DNA of 64,000 nucleotides from Odontesthes bonariensis (taxonomy: Eukaryota; Chordata; Actinopteri; Atheriniformes; Atherinopsidae). The notes below the pieces were generated by a model. The model was not told where the DNA came from. It saw only the letters and a list, made by a program, of their open reading frames with translations, and ran no database searches. The stretch lies in NCBI RefSeq assembly GCF_027942865.1, contig NC_134524.1, forward strand, positions 24,657,536 through 24,721,535, given 5' to 3'. Below, piece after piece: positions 45,211-56,288 of the stretch (the stretch's first letter is position 1; every line of letters begins with the position of its first letter). A program made the position numbers and the translations under genes.

Positions 45211-47568
45211 GCTACGCTAGAGAACCAGACACACCGCTAAAAAGTGAGAATAAAGATTAAAGATCTGTAGGAGTGTGTTAGAACAGAACGGTAAGCTATA
45301 GAGTTTTAACTATGCAAAATTGTGTAAGTTATAGATCGAAATAAAGTGATTATCAGTACTCCAAGCGGAGCAAGAAATTCCACAGTGCACAAGCAAGGTA
45401 ACAGGAAGTGATGCAACACGTCTTACCGCAAAGCGTCACAGCGTCAGTAAACAGTCTAAGTTTACTGTAAGTAAACTTACATAAGTAAGCATGTGATCTA
45501 AAAAAAATTTACAAGCTCCCGGGAGGAGTGAACACAACATTATGATTAGAATCAAAGATTACCCCAAGGTACTTAAAGTGTTCAACCACATCAAGTGTCT
45601 CTGCATCCACCATGACTGATGGTTGCTGTCCCTCTGTTGGCTGCCGGGAGTAAAACATCAGACTGTTTATTTTCTTATTCACCTGTAAACAACAGTTTTG
45701 GAGCCAATGGGACACTGGCACCGTGGCTCCTGAGAGAATTGCAGCAGCTTCTTGAATTGAATTGGCATGACAGTATAATACAGTGTCGTCAGCATATGGT
45801 TGCCTCTTTATATTTCTACAGACATTTGGTAAGTTATGGACATTTAGGCTGAATAAAACAGGACCCAATATTGAGCCCTGTGGTAATCCAGCAGAAGAAG
45901 TTAGGTATGAAGATGACGAATCACCAATTTTAACTGCCTGTTTCCTGTGCGACAGGTATGATTTCATCCAGCAGAGGGCACTATTTGAAAAGTTGAAATG
46001 AGTTGATTTAGTAATAAGCACATAATGATTAATTGTGTCTAAAAGCACGCTTTAAATCAAGAAATATAGGAGCTACAAAGCCACCCTGATCCAACAAGCG
46101 CTTTAATTTTTCTAGGAAATAACAGGTAACTGTCTCTGCTGAATGGAATTTCCTAAATCCAAACTGCATTGGATGAAGAGTGGCATGGCCATTATTTCAG
46201 TGTTCAGTCAGTTCTGTGGTAACCCATTTCTCCGCTACTTTGGAAATTCTAGGTAAAATACTTATGGGTGGATAGATTTTGTCGGCCTTAAATTCAATTC
46301 AATTCATTTTTATTTATATAGCGCCAAATACAACAAATGTCATCTCAAGGCACTTAGATAGTAAGTCCAATTCAAGCCAATTGGAATTCAATTAATTAAT
46401 AATAATCATAATTCATAAAATAATCCAATTCGTTCATATAGAGCCAATTCAAAAACAATTTCCTAGCTAAGAAAACCAACAGATTGCACTGAAAACTTTT
46501 TGTTTTTCGGTCCAATCTCCCTGCCTGAGCGTGCCTGAGGCGACTGTGGAGAGAAACGACTCCCTTTTAACAGGAAGAAACCTCTGGCAGAACCAGACTC
46601 AGGAAGGGTGGCCATCCGCCTCGACCAGCTGGGGTTTGAGAAGACAGAAAGGGGGGGAGGGCCGCAGCGGCGGCGGCACTGTAACACCTTTACTTAAAAA
46701 ACCTACTCTTGATTCAGAAGTGTTGGCTCATTATAGACCAGAGTAACTCCATGACTTACTCTGGTGTGTGAGGAAGATTCTTCATTTACAAGAGCAAACT
46801 GAACTCTATCAGATAAATATGACTTAAACCAGCCTAATCCAGTTCCTTTAATCCCAATAACATGTTCAAGTCTGTGTAATAAGATACTGTGATCGACCGT
46901 ATCAAATGCAGCACTGAGATCCAACAGGACAAGCACAGACACAAGTCTGCTATCAGAGGCTAAGAGGAGATCATTGGTAACTTTCAGCAGTGCAGTTTCT
47001 GTGCTATGATGCACTCTGAATCCTGACTGAAACTCTTCAAACAGATTATTTCTGTGTAAGTGATCACAAAGCTGAGCTGCAACTAATTTTTCAAGAACTT
47101 TAAACATAAAAGGGAGATTGGATATAGGTCAATAATGAGCCAACACTTCTGAATCAAGAGTAGGTTTTTTAAGTAAAGGTTTAATTACAGCAACCTTAAA
47201 AGTCTGAGGTACATATCCTGTCAACAAAGACAGATTGATCAAATCCAATATGGAAGTGTCAATTAATGGGAAAACCTCCTTGAACGGTCTGGTTGGGATT
47301 GGGTCTAAAACACAAGTTGATGGTTTAGAAGAGACTATTGCTGTTGTTAGTTCAGAGAGATCAACTGGGCAGAAGCCGTCTAAATACAAATCAGGTTCTA
47401 AAGATACTTCTAAAGCTGCTGTACTTGATGATACATCACTGATAATAGTGGGAAGGACTCCATCAATCTTCTCTCTGATAGAAACAGTTTTATTAATAAA
47501 AAAGCTCATGAAATCATCACTGCTCAGAGTTAAAGGAATAACTGGCTCAGCAGAGCTCGGACTCTTAA

Positions 47569-48244
47569 GGCGGTAGCATGGTTGCCGCGTCTGTCACGGC
47601 GGTGGTGGACCGTGACGTCAAAATGACGTTTCAGGCCTGGCGCTTCCCTTGAAAAGACGGCGCAGCGCGTTGTCGTGCACCAGTCGATTTTTGTAACTTG
47701 GCGGCGCCGAGCACAACGAACCGGATGGACCGATGTGAGACCAGGCTCAGTGAGGAGGTGCGTTTGTACAGGCAGCTGTACGAAACTGCAGTGAAACAGC
47801 ACAGGGAGCACGTAAACTACCAAAACTGGTGGACAGAGATTGGCAGAACTTTGGGGAAAGAGGGAGAGTTCTGTAAGAATGTGTGGAAGAAGCTACGGGA
47901 CAGATATGTGAAGGCAAAGAAGAGGGCAGAGACTCTGTTGATGCCGGGGGCTTCAGACATTCACCTCTTTTAACTGAATTAAAAAATTAAAATGATCCGA
48001 AAACTGCAGCAGTATCATTAATTACAGTATTCTTGCTCTTGACAGCGGCATTGTTTTCTTCTCCACTTTCCTGATTGTAGAGTAGAGGTAACCTTCACGT
48101 AGCAGCGCCACCTCTGTGACGGAGAAAATTGCAACTACTGGTGCGCAACGACTTGTGCCACTATATAAGGTCCTATGGCGGGCACGAACACGTGACGTCA
48201 TCAACACCGCTCGTGCGAGCAGACGCGGCAACCATGCTAGAGCC
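47569..48244 (+). mobile_element. Harbinger-like element with MADF-domain gene, inside L2 copy 2
   Basis: Ends GGCGGTAGCATGGTTGCC and the inverse of GGCAACCATGCTAGAGCC form about 25-bp inverted repeats with two mismatches (positions 4-5). TTAA flanks both sides (47565-47568 and 48245-48248). The interrupted L2 sequence is continuous in copy 1. A plus-strand frame encodes a MADF/Myb-like domain, typical of the second protein of PIF/Harbinger transposons. TTAA could instead suggest a Kolobok- or piggyBac-type target; the transposase that would decide is missing. Confidence 0.75.
47725..47973 (+). CDS. MADF/Myb-like DNA-binding protein of the transposon, short
   Basis: From ATG at 47725 (82 codons): MDRCETRLSEEVRLYRQLYE, then YQNWWTEIGRTLGKEG and CKNVWKKLRDRYVKAKKR. 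The three spaced tryptophan/aromatic helices (YRQLYE, WWTEIG, VWKKLRDRY) are a MADF domain. In Harbinger elements the Myb-like protein helps bring the transposase to DNA. The frame ends soon after the domain, so the acidic C-terminal part usual in such proteins is absent. It is probably a truncated remnant, though the domain itself is unbroken. Confidence 0.6.
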   Translation: MDRCETRLSEEVRLYRQLYETAVKQHREHVNYQNWWTEIGRTLGKEGEFCKNVWKKLRDRYVKAKKRAETLLMPGASDIHLF

Positions 48245-50283
48245 TTAAGTCAGACTGGCTACAGTGCTGAAAAGAAACCTGGGATTATTCTTATTCTCTT
48301 CTATCAATGATGAATAATAAGCAGTTCTAGCTTTACGAAGGGCTTTCTTATACATTGTTAAACTATCTTTCCAGACTAACTGAGACTCTTCTAAATTAGA
48401 GGAACGCCACTGTCTCTCCAGCTTTCTTGCAGTCTGCTTTAAAGCACGCAGCTGTGAATTATACCAAGGAGCCAACCTCTTCTGACTGATTACCTTCCTT
48501 TTCAGAGGGGCAACATTGTCCAGTGCTGTACGCATTGAAATTATAGTGCTGTCAACAAGAGAGTCAAGTGCTGCTGGAGTAAAGTTTAGGTAGTCGTCCT
48601 CTGTCATATCTGCACATGGCAGTGAAGAAAAGGATGATGGAATTAATTCTTTAAATCTGGTTACAGCATCCTCTGATAGACACCTTCTATACGTAAATTT
48701 CTTCTCAGAAACTGTATAGTCAAGTAATGTAAACTCAAAGGTTATCAGAAAATGGTCAGATAAGACTGTTCACTCTCAATGCCATAAGTCAGCACAAGAT
48801 CAAGGGTGTGATTAAGGCAGTGAGTCGGTCTGTGAACACTCAAATCCAATAGAGTCCAATATAGAATTAAAGTTCATATTCAGGCTGTCATTTTCAACAT
48901 CTACATGAATATTAAAGTCACCCACTACAATGACTTTATCTGTACTCAGCACTAACTGGGATAAAAACTCTGAGAATTCAGACAGAAACTCAGAATAAGG
49001 GCCAGGTGGACGATACACAACAACAAACACAAAAGGTTTCTGGGATTTCCACTTTGCGTGGGAAAAACTGAGAATCAGAGATTCAAAAGAGCTCAAACTA
49101 ATCTTGGGTCTGGGACTGATTAGTAACCCTGATCTGAAAATAGCTGCCACTCCTCCTCCTCTGCCTGTGGTTCGAGGAACGTGAACATTTAAACAGTCAG
49201 AGGGAGTTGCTTCATTAATGCTAACATGATCCTCCTGCTGCAGCCAGGTTTCTGTAAGACAAAATATATCAATATGATGATCACAAATCAACTCATTCAC
49301 TAACAGAGACTTCGAAAGGAGAGATCTGATATTCAGCAAACCACATTTAATAGTTTGATGTTTTTGTTCAGTTAAAGTTTTTGTTTTAATAATTTCTTTT
49401 TGCACAAGAGGATTTGCTCCTTTTGTGTTAATCGATTGGGTGGGTAGCAGCAGGTGGGAAGCTGCAGAGAATTGTGTAAGACTACAACTCTGCATCCTGG
49501 TCTGAACCCTGGGTTGTCATGTTTTAGGGTGGCAAATAAATTCATCCAAATTTAAAGACGGGGGTGACCCGAGGAATCTTCCATGTTGATGGTACCGTTC
49601 CTTATTTTATGGATAGATTTACAAGATGTGCAACTGGGTCAGCAAGAGCCTGTTTATTGGTCTTTAAAAGGTCACTAGTAAGACCAAATGAATCTCTGGC
49701 CTTTTTAGAGATGAAATATGTGAGCATTTAAAGGGCTTCGCAAGTTCCTCAACTGAGCCAATGAAAAATCTATTGATAACTCGCAGTAATCTCCAGATTG
49801 TCAGTTAGCTCATCATTTACCTGGAGCTGTAGATCACTAAGATGGGGAGATAACTCATTTAGATTGTTCCATATTAGCTTTTAATCACCATTTGCCCCAT
49901 TCATGGCCTCAATATAGAATCTGCTTTCACCTTACGGGTCATCCTTAAGACTTTATCTCTATTTTTCATTAATTTTATAATTTCATTGTTCAACCAGGGC
50001 AGATTATTTCTATGTTGCTTGGATTTACCTTTTTTTTGTGAATCGTTATAATATCATTGACTTTTTTAATAAAGTTATCTGAGCTAGCCTCAATGTCATT
50101 ATTTTCCAGAATATTAGACCTTCTAGATTTTGGATTTCCTCATTCAGGAATTGTTGCTGGCTTTTGGGTATGAAGTAGAACTGGTGACCTCTGGTGGATG
50201 CCATTAAATGCTTCCTCTTAATTTTCCATGAGCACAAGATAAAATTGTGATCTGACAGGCCTGATAATAGATTAAAAGTCCAT

Positions 50284-50545
50284 TATCCATCATCTTCCGC
50301 TTGTCCAGGGGTCAGGTCGTGGGGGCAGCAGCTTGAGCAGAGAAACCAAGGCATCCCTGTCTCCGGCCACTTCCTCCAGCTCTTTTGGGGGGGACCCCGA
50401 GATATTCCAGGCCAGCCGAGAAACATAGTCTCTCCAACGTGTCCTGGGTCTTCCCCGGGGCCTCCTCCCATTGGGACGGGCCCGGAACACCTCACCAGGG
50501 AGGCGTCCAGGAGGCATCCTAACCAGATGCCCGAGCCACCTCATC
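50284..50545 (-). mobile_element. Rex3/RTE-like LINE 3' end, strongly 5'-truncated
   Basis: On minus the C-terminal reading is RWLGHLVRMPPGRLPGEVF, RPRGRPRTRWRDYVSRLAW and LEEVAGDRDALVSLL, ending LLPPRPDPWTSGR. The 3' tip has GGATGATGGATAATGG-like repeats. This is the conserved 3' end of a very common fish LINE that I recall as Rex3 (RTE clade). It is inserted in the endonuclease-linker region of the CR1-like LINE. Confidence 0.65.
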
Positions 50546-51050
50546 AAAATCTTAGAGATTATTTCAGGATTATTAGTAAATTTTGGATCAATTGTTGTAT
50601 TTGACGTATTAGTTATTCTTGTTGCTTCTTTTATAATTTGTGTCAAATTGTACTCATCCATCAACTGTTTAATTTTTTTCCTGACTTGATGTTCCAGTTG
50701 ATATTAAAATCAGCGAGTAGGATGATTTCCTTTTTGGAGTTGCAGTGATTTAAGATTGTCTGAAGATGATCATAAAACATCCTTTGCTGAGGTGGATCCC
50801 CACAAATCACAGTAAAAGACATTGCAGAGCAGAGTGATGCATTTAGACCAGTGCACTCAGCGTTAACGTCTTAAGGCCACCTTATTAGTTCACGTTGAAA
50901 CTTCTCTCTGACAGATTAATACTCCCCCACCTCGCCCTGCTTCTCTAGCCTTTCTAAATACATTATATCCTGGAATGCTGGTAGCTGCTGTAGATGATGA
51001 TGAATGTGTCAACCAACTTTCAGATATTCCAAGTATATCAATATTAGAGT

Positions 51051-51789
51051 CACTTAATAAATGTTCCATTTGCTCAGTTTGTGTTTTTCCTGGTTAAAAA
51101 CAGCAAAGTGTTTCCTGGTTTCATCTCCTCTCTCTGAGCTGCAGATCCAGATGTGCTTAGACTCAACATGAATTGAACCTGGTGGTGGTAATATTCTGGG
51201 TCTTTAATGGTTAGATGACAGGTTTGTAGAGTTGTTTTAACAAAGAGAAACAAAGGTTGAGTTAAAACGGACTGTGTTTCCCTGATGGCTATTGAGCTGA
51301 ATGGCTGCAGACCTCTGAGTTGTAAGCTGGAACAGAGGGTTAGTGTAAAGAATGTCATCTATTACCACCACTGTTACTTTTATTCCTTTAAACCAGCGGC
51401 CATCAACCTTTTTCAGCCCAACCTCTACATGGTGTTTAAGTGAACAACTTGGACAAGACTCTGGTTCCTTCCATCATTTAGAAATATTGTAGCTGAAGTT
51501 CCTTTTCTTAGTTTCATCATGACAAAAAGAATTAGTAAAAGAGCAAAAAGCCAGAGTTTACTGCTTAAAAAGCTGAACGTGTGCAGAACACATCAGAGCA
51601 CAGTGCTGATAGCTGAGGGCACTTATAGACGCACCCTCAGCGTTCACGTTTGATCTGAGATATTGAGACCTGTGTGGCTCGGTCTGTCCAGGTCCAGTTA
51701 GAATATGTTGGTTAGCGTAGGTTGGCATAGAGAAATCTTTTGTGTAATCTTCAAAAGGGTCTAAGTCTTCTTCCTCTCTGTCATTGCAG
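51051..51789 (+). other. End of the expanded second intron of copy B
   Basis: From TTAATAAATGTTC the sequence matches the last part of the copy A intron (from 13034), with one extra stretch at 51157-51258. It ends at the acceptor TCTCTGTCATTGCAG. This anchors the right edge of the retroelement block. Confidence 0.7.
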
Positions 51790-52320
51790 AAACGTAGAGC
51801 CCAAGAGGGATCCAGATGGCACTGCTGTAAGGACTGTGGGAAAGTTATCAAACGATCAAATCTGAAGTATCATCAGAGGCTTCATACTGGAGAGAAGCCA
51901 TACAGCTGTGACCAGTGTGGGGCAGCTTTCACTGCATTATCTAATCTAAAGAGACACAAACGTATTCACACAGGAGAGAAACATTTCAGCTGTGGTCAGT
52001 GTGGGGCAGCTTTCACTAGATTATCTCATCTAAAGACACACCAACGTATTCACACAGGACAGAAACATTTCAGCTGTGTTCAGTGTGGGGCAGCTTTCAC
52101 TACATTAGGTAATCTAAAGACACACAAACGTATTCACACAGGAGAGAAACCTTTCAACTGTGGTCAGTGTGGGGCAGCTTTCACTCAATCATCTCATCTA
52201 AAGAAACACCAACGTATTCACTCAGGAGAGAAACCTTTCAGCTGTGGTCAGTGTGGGGCAGCTTTCACTCGATTAGATAGTCTAAAGAGACACCAACGTA
52301 GTCACACTGCAGAGAAATGA
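51790..52320 (+). CDS. Zinc-finger copy B, finger exon (6 C2H2 fingers)
   Basis: Enters in phase 0 after TTGCAG with [18 protein letters not shown] and ends TAEK at TGA 52318-52320; 176 codons, all open. One atypical first finger ([20 protein letters not shown], with Ile for the core Phe) precedes five of the form C-G-Q-C-GAAFT. Helix positions -1,2,3,6 are A-S-N-R, R-S-H-T, T-G-N-T, Q-S-H-K and R-D-S-R. Linkers are TGEKP, TGEKH, TGQKH, TGEKP and SGEKP. All zinc ligands are present. The predicted protein is a nuclear sequence-specific DNA-binding factor; target and effect are unknown. With exons at 21247 and 26148 it would be about 358 residues. A poly(A) signal ATTAAA lies at 52805-52810. 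Confidence 0.8.
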   Translation, partial: KRRAQEGSRWHCCKDCGKVIKRSNLKYHQRLHTGEKPYSCDQCGAAFTALSNLKRHKRIHTGEKHFSCGQCGAAFTRLSHLKTHQRIHTGQKHFSCVQCGAAFTTLGNLKTHKRIHTGEKPFNCGQCGAAFTQSSHLKKHQRIHSGEKPFSCGQCGAAFTRLDSLKRHQRSHTAEK

Positions 52321-52983
52321 TTGGCTTAAATCAACAACAATTTTTACGGCCGATAAGCAAACATTCACCTGGGAGCAGCAACAGGAACTACCAATCAGAA
52401 GCCTTGCCTTTGTTCAGATTAAAAATCTTCTTTGTGGATTACCACCTTCTCTTGTCAGGACTTTAGTTCTGAATGTTCTGTGGGGAGCACATGTTTGAAG
52501 AACCATTGAAAGTGCTTTATAATTTGTTGGGATTGCTTTAACTGGGGACGGATCTCCTGACGTTCAAGACAAACATGGCATCAATTGTGAGTTGATGGAC
52601 AGAACAAAATGCAGTCTGTTTGAAAGTAGAAACATGTTTATTCTGTTATACGGAACATATTTGTTTTGTTTAAAGTTAAGATCCACAAAGTAGCTTTGCA
52701 CCAGCTGTGGGTATTTCTGTAAACATCTGAAGAAGCAATATATCATTTCAGTTTGATGTGAAGTCGAGCTTTACACTTGTCTGTATTTCATTGTTCTGCA
52801 TTTCATTAAAGGTCAGATGTTAACTTTTCTCATGCTTTTCATGTTCTTGCTACACAGATATTTTTGAAGAAAATGTGTGTTTGGTTACGAGGGAAAGTTG
52901 ACCCTTATCATCTTCCCCAAAGACCCAGAAATCTTTAACGCAGTCTGAAAAAGGTTTGGAGTTGTTCTCTGTACTTCTCTGTA
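52321..52983 (+). other. 3' UTR and flank of copy B
   Basis: Homologous to the 3' flank of copy A (14280-14930) and, inverted, to that of copy C. Similarity to A ends near 52975, just before the palindromic cluster. Confidence 0.65.
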
Positions 52984-53071
52984 CTCATGGCCCCACCCCT
53001 GGGCCTGGCCCAGGGGTGGGGCCATGAGCTGCCACAACATAGACTGGGAGCTATGTTGTGGCAGCTCATGG
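52984..53071. repeat. Two interlocking perfect hairpins
   Basis: Hairpin 1 has 22-bp exact arms, 52984-53005 and 53007-53028, and a one-base loop. Hairpin 2 has 21-bp exact arms, 53022-53042 and 53051-53071, and an 8-nt loop. They share CCATGAG (53022-53028), so the two structures cannot both form in one strand. Confidence 0.9.
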
Positions 53072-53118
53072 GGAGTGAGTGAAAACAAAGATACTTAAAA
53101 CTAAAGTAATGTCCACAG

Positions 53119-54139
53119 TAGGGCTGGGCGGTATACCGTTAAAAAAACGTGATCTCGGTTCACACCTACACAAGGTTCGCTTTTTGATGAGAGACGGTTT
53201 TGTTCTGTTTTTTTTTTGTTTTTTTTTCATAACGAGCCGCGTAAAGGACCGTGTATACTCTCGCAGCAGTGTGTCGCAGTGAGCTTGTCGCAGACACGAC
53301 GCAGTTATTTTTGATTTATGCCTACTTTTGAAGCGCTGTCTGCGCTATGTAAATCCCACGCCACAACGCAAGAGGGACAATCACGAACAAGCTAGGATTG
53401 TGGGTGTTACGGTTACGGAGGTCATTCAACAACAATGGCAACTGGACGAATGCGCACTTTGATTGAGATGCAGCTGATTGATCTAGAAATAGAAGAAATA
53501 TTGCTACTACTGGAGCTGGCAGAGTGGCGAAAGAATCGTCACGGTTAGCGCGGTTAGCGCGGTTAGCGCGGTTAGCGTCACCATTAGCCGGTTAGCAAAC
53601 CGGAAATACGCATAGTGTAGAGCGGATGTAGAGTTGACCAATCAGAGGCCTCCTTTCTCTCCTCCTGCGGCGATGTCTGCGGCACTGTCGCCCAAATTAA
53701 TAGTTCTGAATAATTTCCCCATTTTTGTCAGAATTGTTGGTAATAGTTCAGTCAATGGGTCTTCTCTGTTTTTATTACAGTGTTCTGGATAACACAGTGT
53801 GTGTAAATGCCTGTTGTAGGTGAACTTCACATAGTTCATTGCAGTTCATTTTAGAAGTAAATGGGTCTTCTGTGCTTTTTTATTTTTTATTTTATAGGTG
53901 TTCTGGCTAACAGAATGTGTGAATATCTGTTCTAGGTAAACTTCATGGAGGTTATTAGTCATGCTGTATTTTATGTTAAATATTTTTGTTAAGCAAACTG
54001 AATAATAGCAGAAATTGACTTTGGATTTGAGTTAAATAAAGATTTAAATTTGTTCTAAAAAAAACGTGCAGAAAACCGTGATATAATTTTTTATCAAAAA
54101 AAACGTGATACTCATTTTTTCCAGAACCGCCCAGCCCTA
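53119..54139. mobile_element. hAT element with 8-bp target duplication
   Basis: The ends TAGGGCTGGGCGG and CCGCCCAGCCCTA are a perfect 13-bp inverted repeat. The 8-bp direct repeat GTCCACAG flanks it (53111-53118 and 54140-54147). The interior (1021 bp in total) has no transposase. It includes four tandem GCGGTTAGC units near 53548-53578 and two AAAAAACGTGATA-type motifs near the ends. Non-autonomous. Confidence 0.9.
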
Positions 54140-54159
54140 GTCCACAGTGCTGGATGGAA

Positions 54160-55815
54160 GAAGAGTTACTCTCATGTCTCCACATGAAGACTTTCAACTT
54201 TTAAATGGGGAAAATATTCTTTCATCTTCTACATATTCGTGAAGAACCCCTGATGAAAGGAACTTTGGTTGGAACAGAGTGTTTACAGGTGGGGTGTGAT
54301 GGAAGCCAGAGGGAGGATGTGGGTAATCATGAAACTCTGAGCAGGGAGAAACAAATGGGAATGACCTGTTCTTACTGATTCCAGGTGGATATCCAGAGCA
54401 GAGGGGAGGATGCTGGCTGCGCTGCAGTGGTTGGGAGCCGGCCGCGGGCCGAGCAGGCCGGTAGGTGAACAGGAAGGTGTCGGGGAACACTGAATGCTCT
54501 TCCTTAGCGTGGGAATCCAAAGCCAGGAGAATCATTGATGGAGGCGGCACTGAAGAGGACAAGAAGGCAGGATGAGTAATGGCAGATACACTCACTGTGC
54601 ACACAGGAGTCGGCCTAATTACCACAGGGGCAGGGAGACCATCTGGTGAAGGCCGGCTTCTCCTGCAGCTCCTATCAGGGGAACGAGGACAGACGGGGAA
54701 CAGGTGTGAGGGCAGGAGCAATCCAGACTCTGACCTCCTGGAAACCTGCTCAGCTCCACCTGAGGCCCAGAAACCACAGCACCAGCACAGCCGAGCATCA
54801 TCGTGATCATGAGTCTGTCCCACACATTTTAAAGGAACATTCTTCTGTCGTCGTGCTGCCAAACTCACTGATTTAATGTGTGAGGAGCCTCTGACAGCAT
54901 CCGTAAAGGTCTTTATCTTTTTCTTTATCATGTGGAACAACAGGCCCTGATCATGATCGGATCTTTAATAACTCCTGATGGTGGCCTGTATACGCTGAAT
55001 TATCCAAAGCCCCTGACTCACTTTTTATGGAGTATCTTTAAAACATCTGTCGAGTCAGAGCTGCAGAGCCACATCACAGCTGTATTATAAATGAATTTCA
55101 TCTTTCTTTAACCCCGCAGCGTTTATCAATGAGGCCAAGTGTGGAGGAACAGACAAAAGGTTATTTTTATGACTGTTTAACCTGCGTTTAAAATGATTAA
55201 AGGATGTCCACCTCTAAAGGGACACCTTCATAAGCCCTCAGTGTTCAGAAGTCCATTAAAACTCATTTCATTTAGTCATTTATAACGACTCTGAGAGCCC
55301 ACGAGCTCTTTGCATGTTGCTGTTTACAAAAGTTTGTAAAAGGATGAAAGCACGCAGATGGAAACATGTTATTATCATAAAACCTGCATGTAAAGCATAA
55401 ATAAATCAGTATAGAACTGAAATACATCTGCTTTTCTCAGACGGGATCTGAGATCTGTAGCTGTCAGCTGTTTGTGTTGGAGTTCAGCTGAATCATTTCT
55501 GATAATCTGCTGTAATCTAGATTTAACTAAAGTCTCTCAACATCCTGAGATCAAACATATTCACAGTGTTACATGTTGAGTAAAATGTAAATAAATACAC
55601 AATACAGTGAATTTTTAATCCAATTATTTATTTGCAATTGAACAAATAAATGAGGCTGTGGATAAAAAGGGTTGGACTGTCTACATGATGGAGCTGAGAC
55701 GGAGGAAAATGACTTTAAATTAAAGTGGAATCTGCCCGAGCCGAAATCAGCCGGCCTGAAGCTGATTTCCCTTAAGCTCTAAACTCTGTAAACTTTAGCA
55801 ACATTTGAAACATTT
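54160..55815. other. Unassigned; one long but unconvincing open frame
   Basis: A 248-codon minus-strand frame (54194-54940) is Ser/Pro-rich with no domain I recognise, and its composition looks like a translated repeat or LTR-type sequence. The block at about 55370-55615 matches 17310-17520 in the same orientation, a duplicated noncoding segment. No gene is called. Confidence 0.3.
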
Positions 55816-56288
55816 TCAGGTGAGAAAGTAGTCGTTTAGATCCCCAACGTGTTGAAAACCTGACAAAATACCGGCTATATACAGTTTTGTTCCCACGAAT
55901 TCGGCGCTACTAAAGCTAGCCGCAGTGAACAACGCACTTCCGGTTGTTTTCACAAAATAAAATACCCGTTGCTTTTTATCATAGGGAAAGCCATTACGAT
56001 ACAATTGGTGCTTTTGTTTTGAAAAGAGGAAGTGAACCTACCCTCGTTGTAGCTAGCTTGAAACTTCCGTTTTGACAGGAAATGACGATCGGTGACGTCA
56101 CGTTACGTTGCATCTTGGGTAGTTTGAGTGTGAGTAGTAACCTCATGATGCATACCCAACATATCGGAGAATCTAGTATGCATCCGGGAACTTCTGCTTA
56201 CTCAAACTCGCATACTAACTCAGAAAGTTAGTATGAGTAGTAGGAGAAGTATGCAGTTTGAAACACAGCCAGTATCAGACACTCTAAG
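55816..56288. repeat. Probable MITE-like sequence and 3' flank of Ig gene remnant
   Basis: Between about 56100 and 56265 several GTATG, AGTAGT and CATACT motifs recur in both orientations (for example CATACTAAC near 56211 and GTTAGTATG near 56227), as in a common fish MITE. Boundaries and target duplication were not found. The right part would be the 3' UTR of the gene remnant that follows on the minus strand. Confidence 0.3.

Larger units (their letters stand above)
39282..45440 (-). mobile_element. Near full-length L2 LINE (copy 1), split by a hAT
   Basis: On minus the order is a 5' leader (about 45440-45211), ORF1 (45210-44326), ORF2 (44304-39852) and a 3' UTR ending in GCGCTATATAAATAAAAA followed by AATTGAATTG repeats near 39282-39310. 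This tail form is typical of fish L2. A hAT (40035-41445) splits the ORF2 C-terminus. Without it the element is about 4.7 kb. Only one frameshift and the hAT separate ORF2 from being open, so this is among the youngest LINEs in the window. Confidence 0.8.
46285..49555 (-). mobile_element. L2 LINE copy 2, truncated and rearranged, inside the CR1-like LINE
   Basis: Closely similar to copy 1. The 3' UTR (46285-46688) is joined to a 52-bp inverted piece of ORF2 (46689-46740), and then ORF2 resumes at 46743, with the part equivalent to copy 1 positions about 39680-42205 missing. ORF2 pieces: RT at 46703-47107 and 47129-47509, linker at 48245-48607, endonuclease at 48812-49495 (GDFNIH intact). Copy 2 stops just upstream of ORF2, so it is 5'-truncated. 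It is interrupted by a Harbinger-like element at 47569-48244. Two short deletions lie near 48770 and 48840. Confidence 0.75.
45510..51050 (-). mobile_element. Second CR1/Rex1-like LINE, antisense, split by an L2 and a Rex3-like fragment
   Basis: On minus, the endonuclease lies at about 51050-50546 (NHCNSKKEIILLADFNINWN, where G of GDFN is A), followed by a Rex3-like insert and the linker (50280-49556). The reverse transcriptase resumes beyond an L2 insert at 46280. Joining RVTPVFK to ADKIYPPISILPRISKVAEK (across 49555/46280) gives the expected motif block. The RT core continues with LPQGSILGPVLF and QPYADDTVLYC (46048-45509), and FKYLGVIFDSN where the copy breaks off. The same family forms the element at 27266-30023. 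It is inactive. Confidence 0.7.

Noticed and set aside
54194..54940. 248-codon minus-strand open frame
   Set aside because: No domain, Ser/Pro-rich low-complexity composition, and no splice or homology support; possibly LTR-type noncoding sequence.
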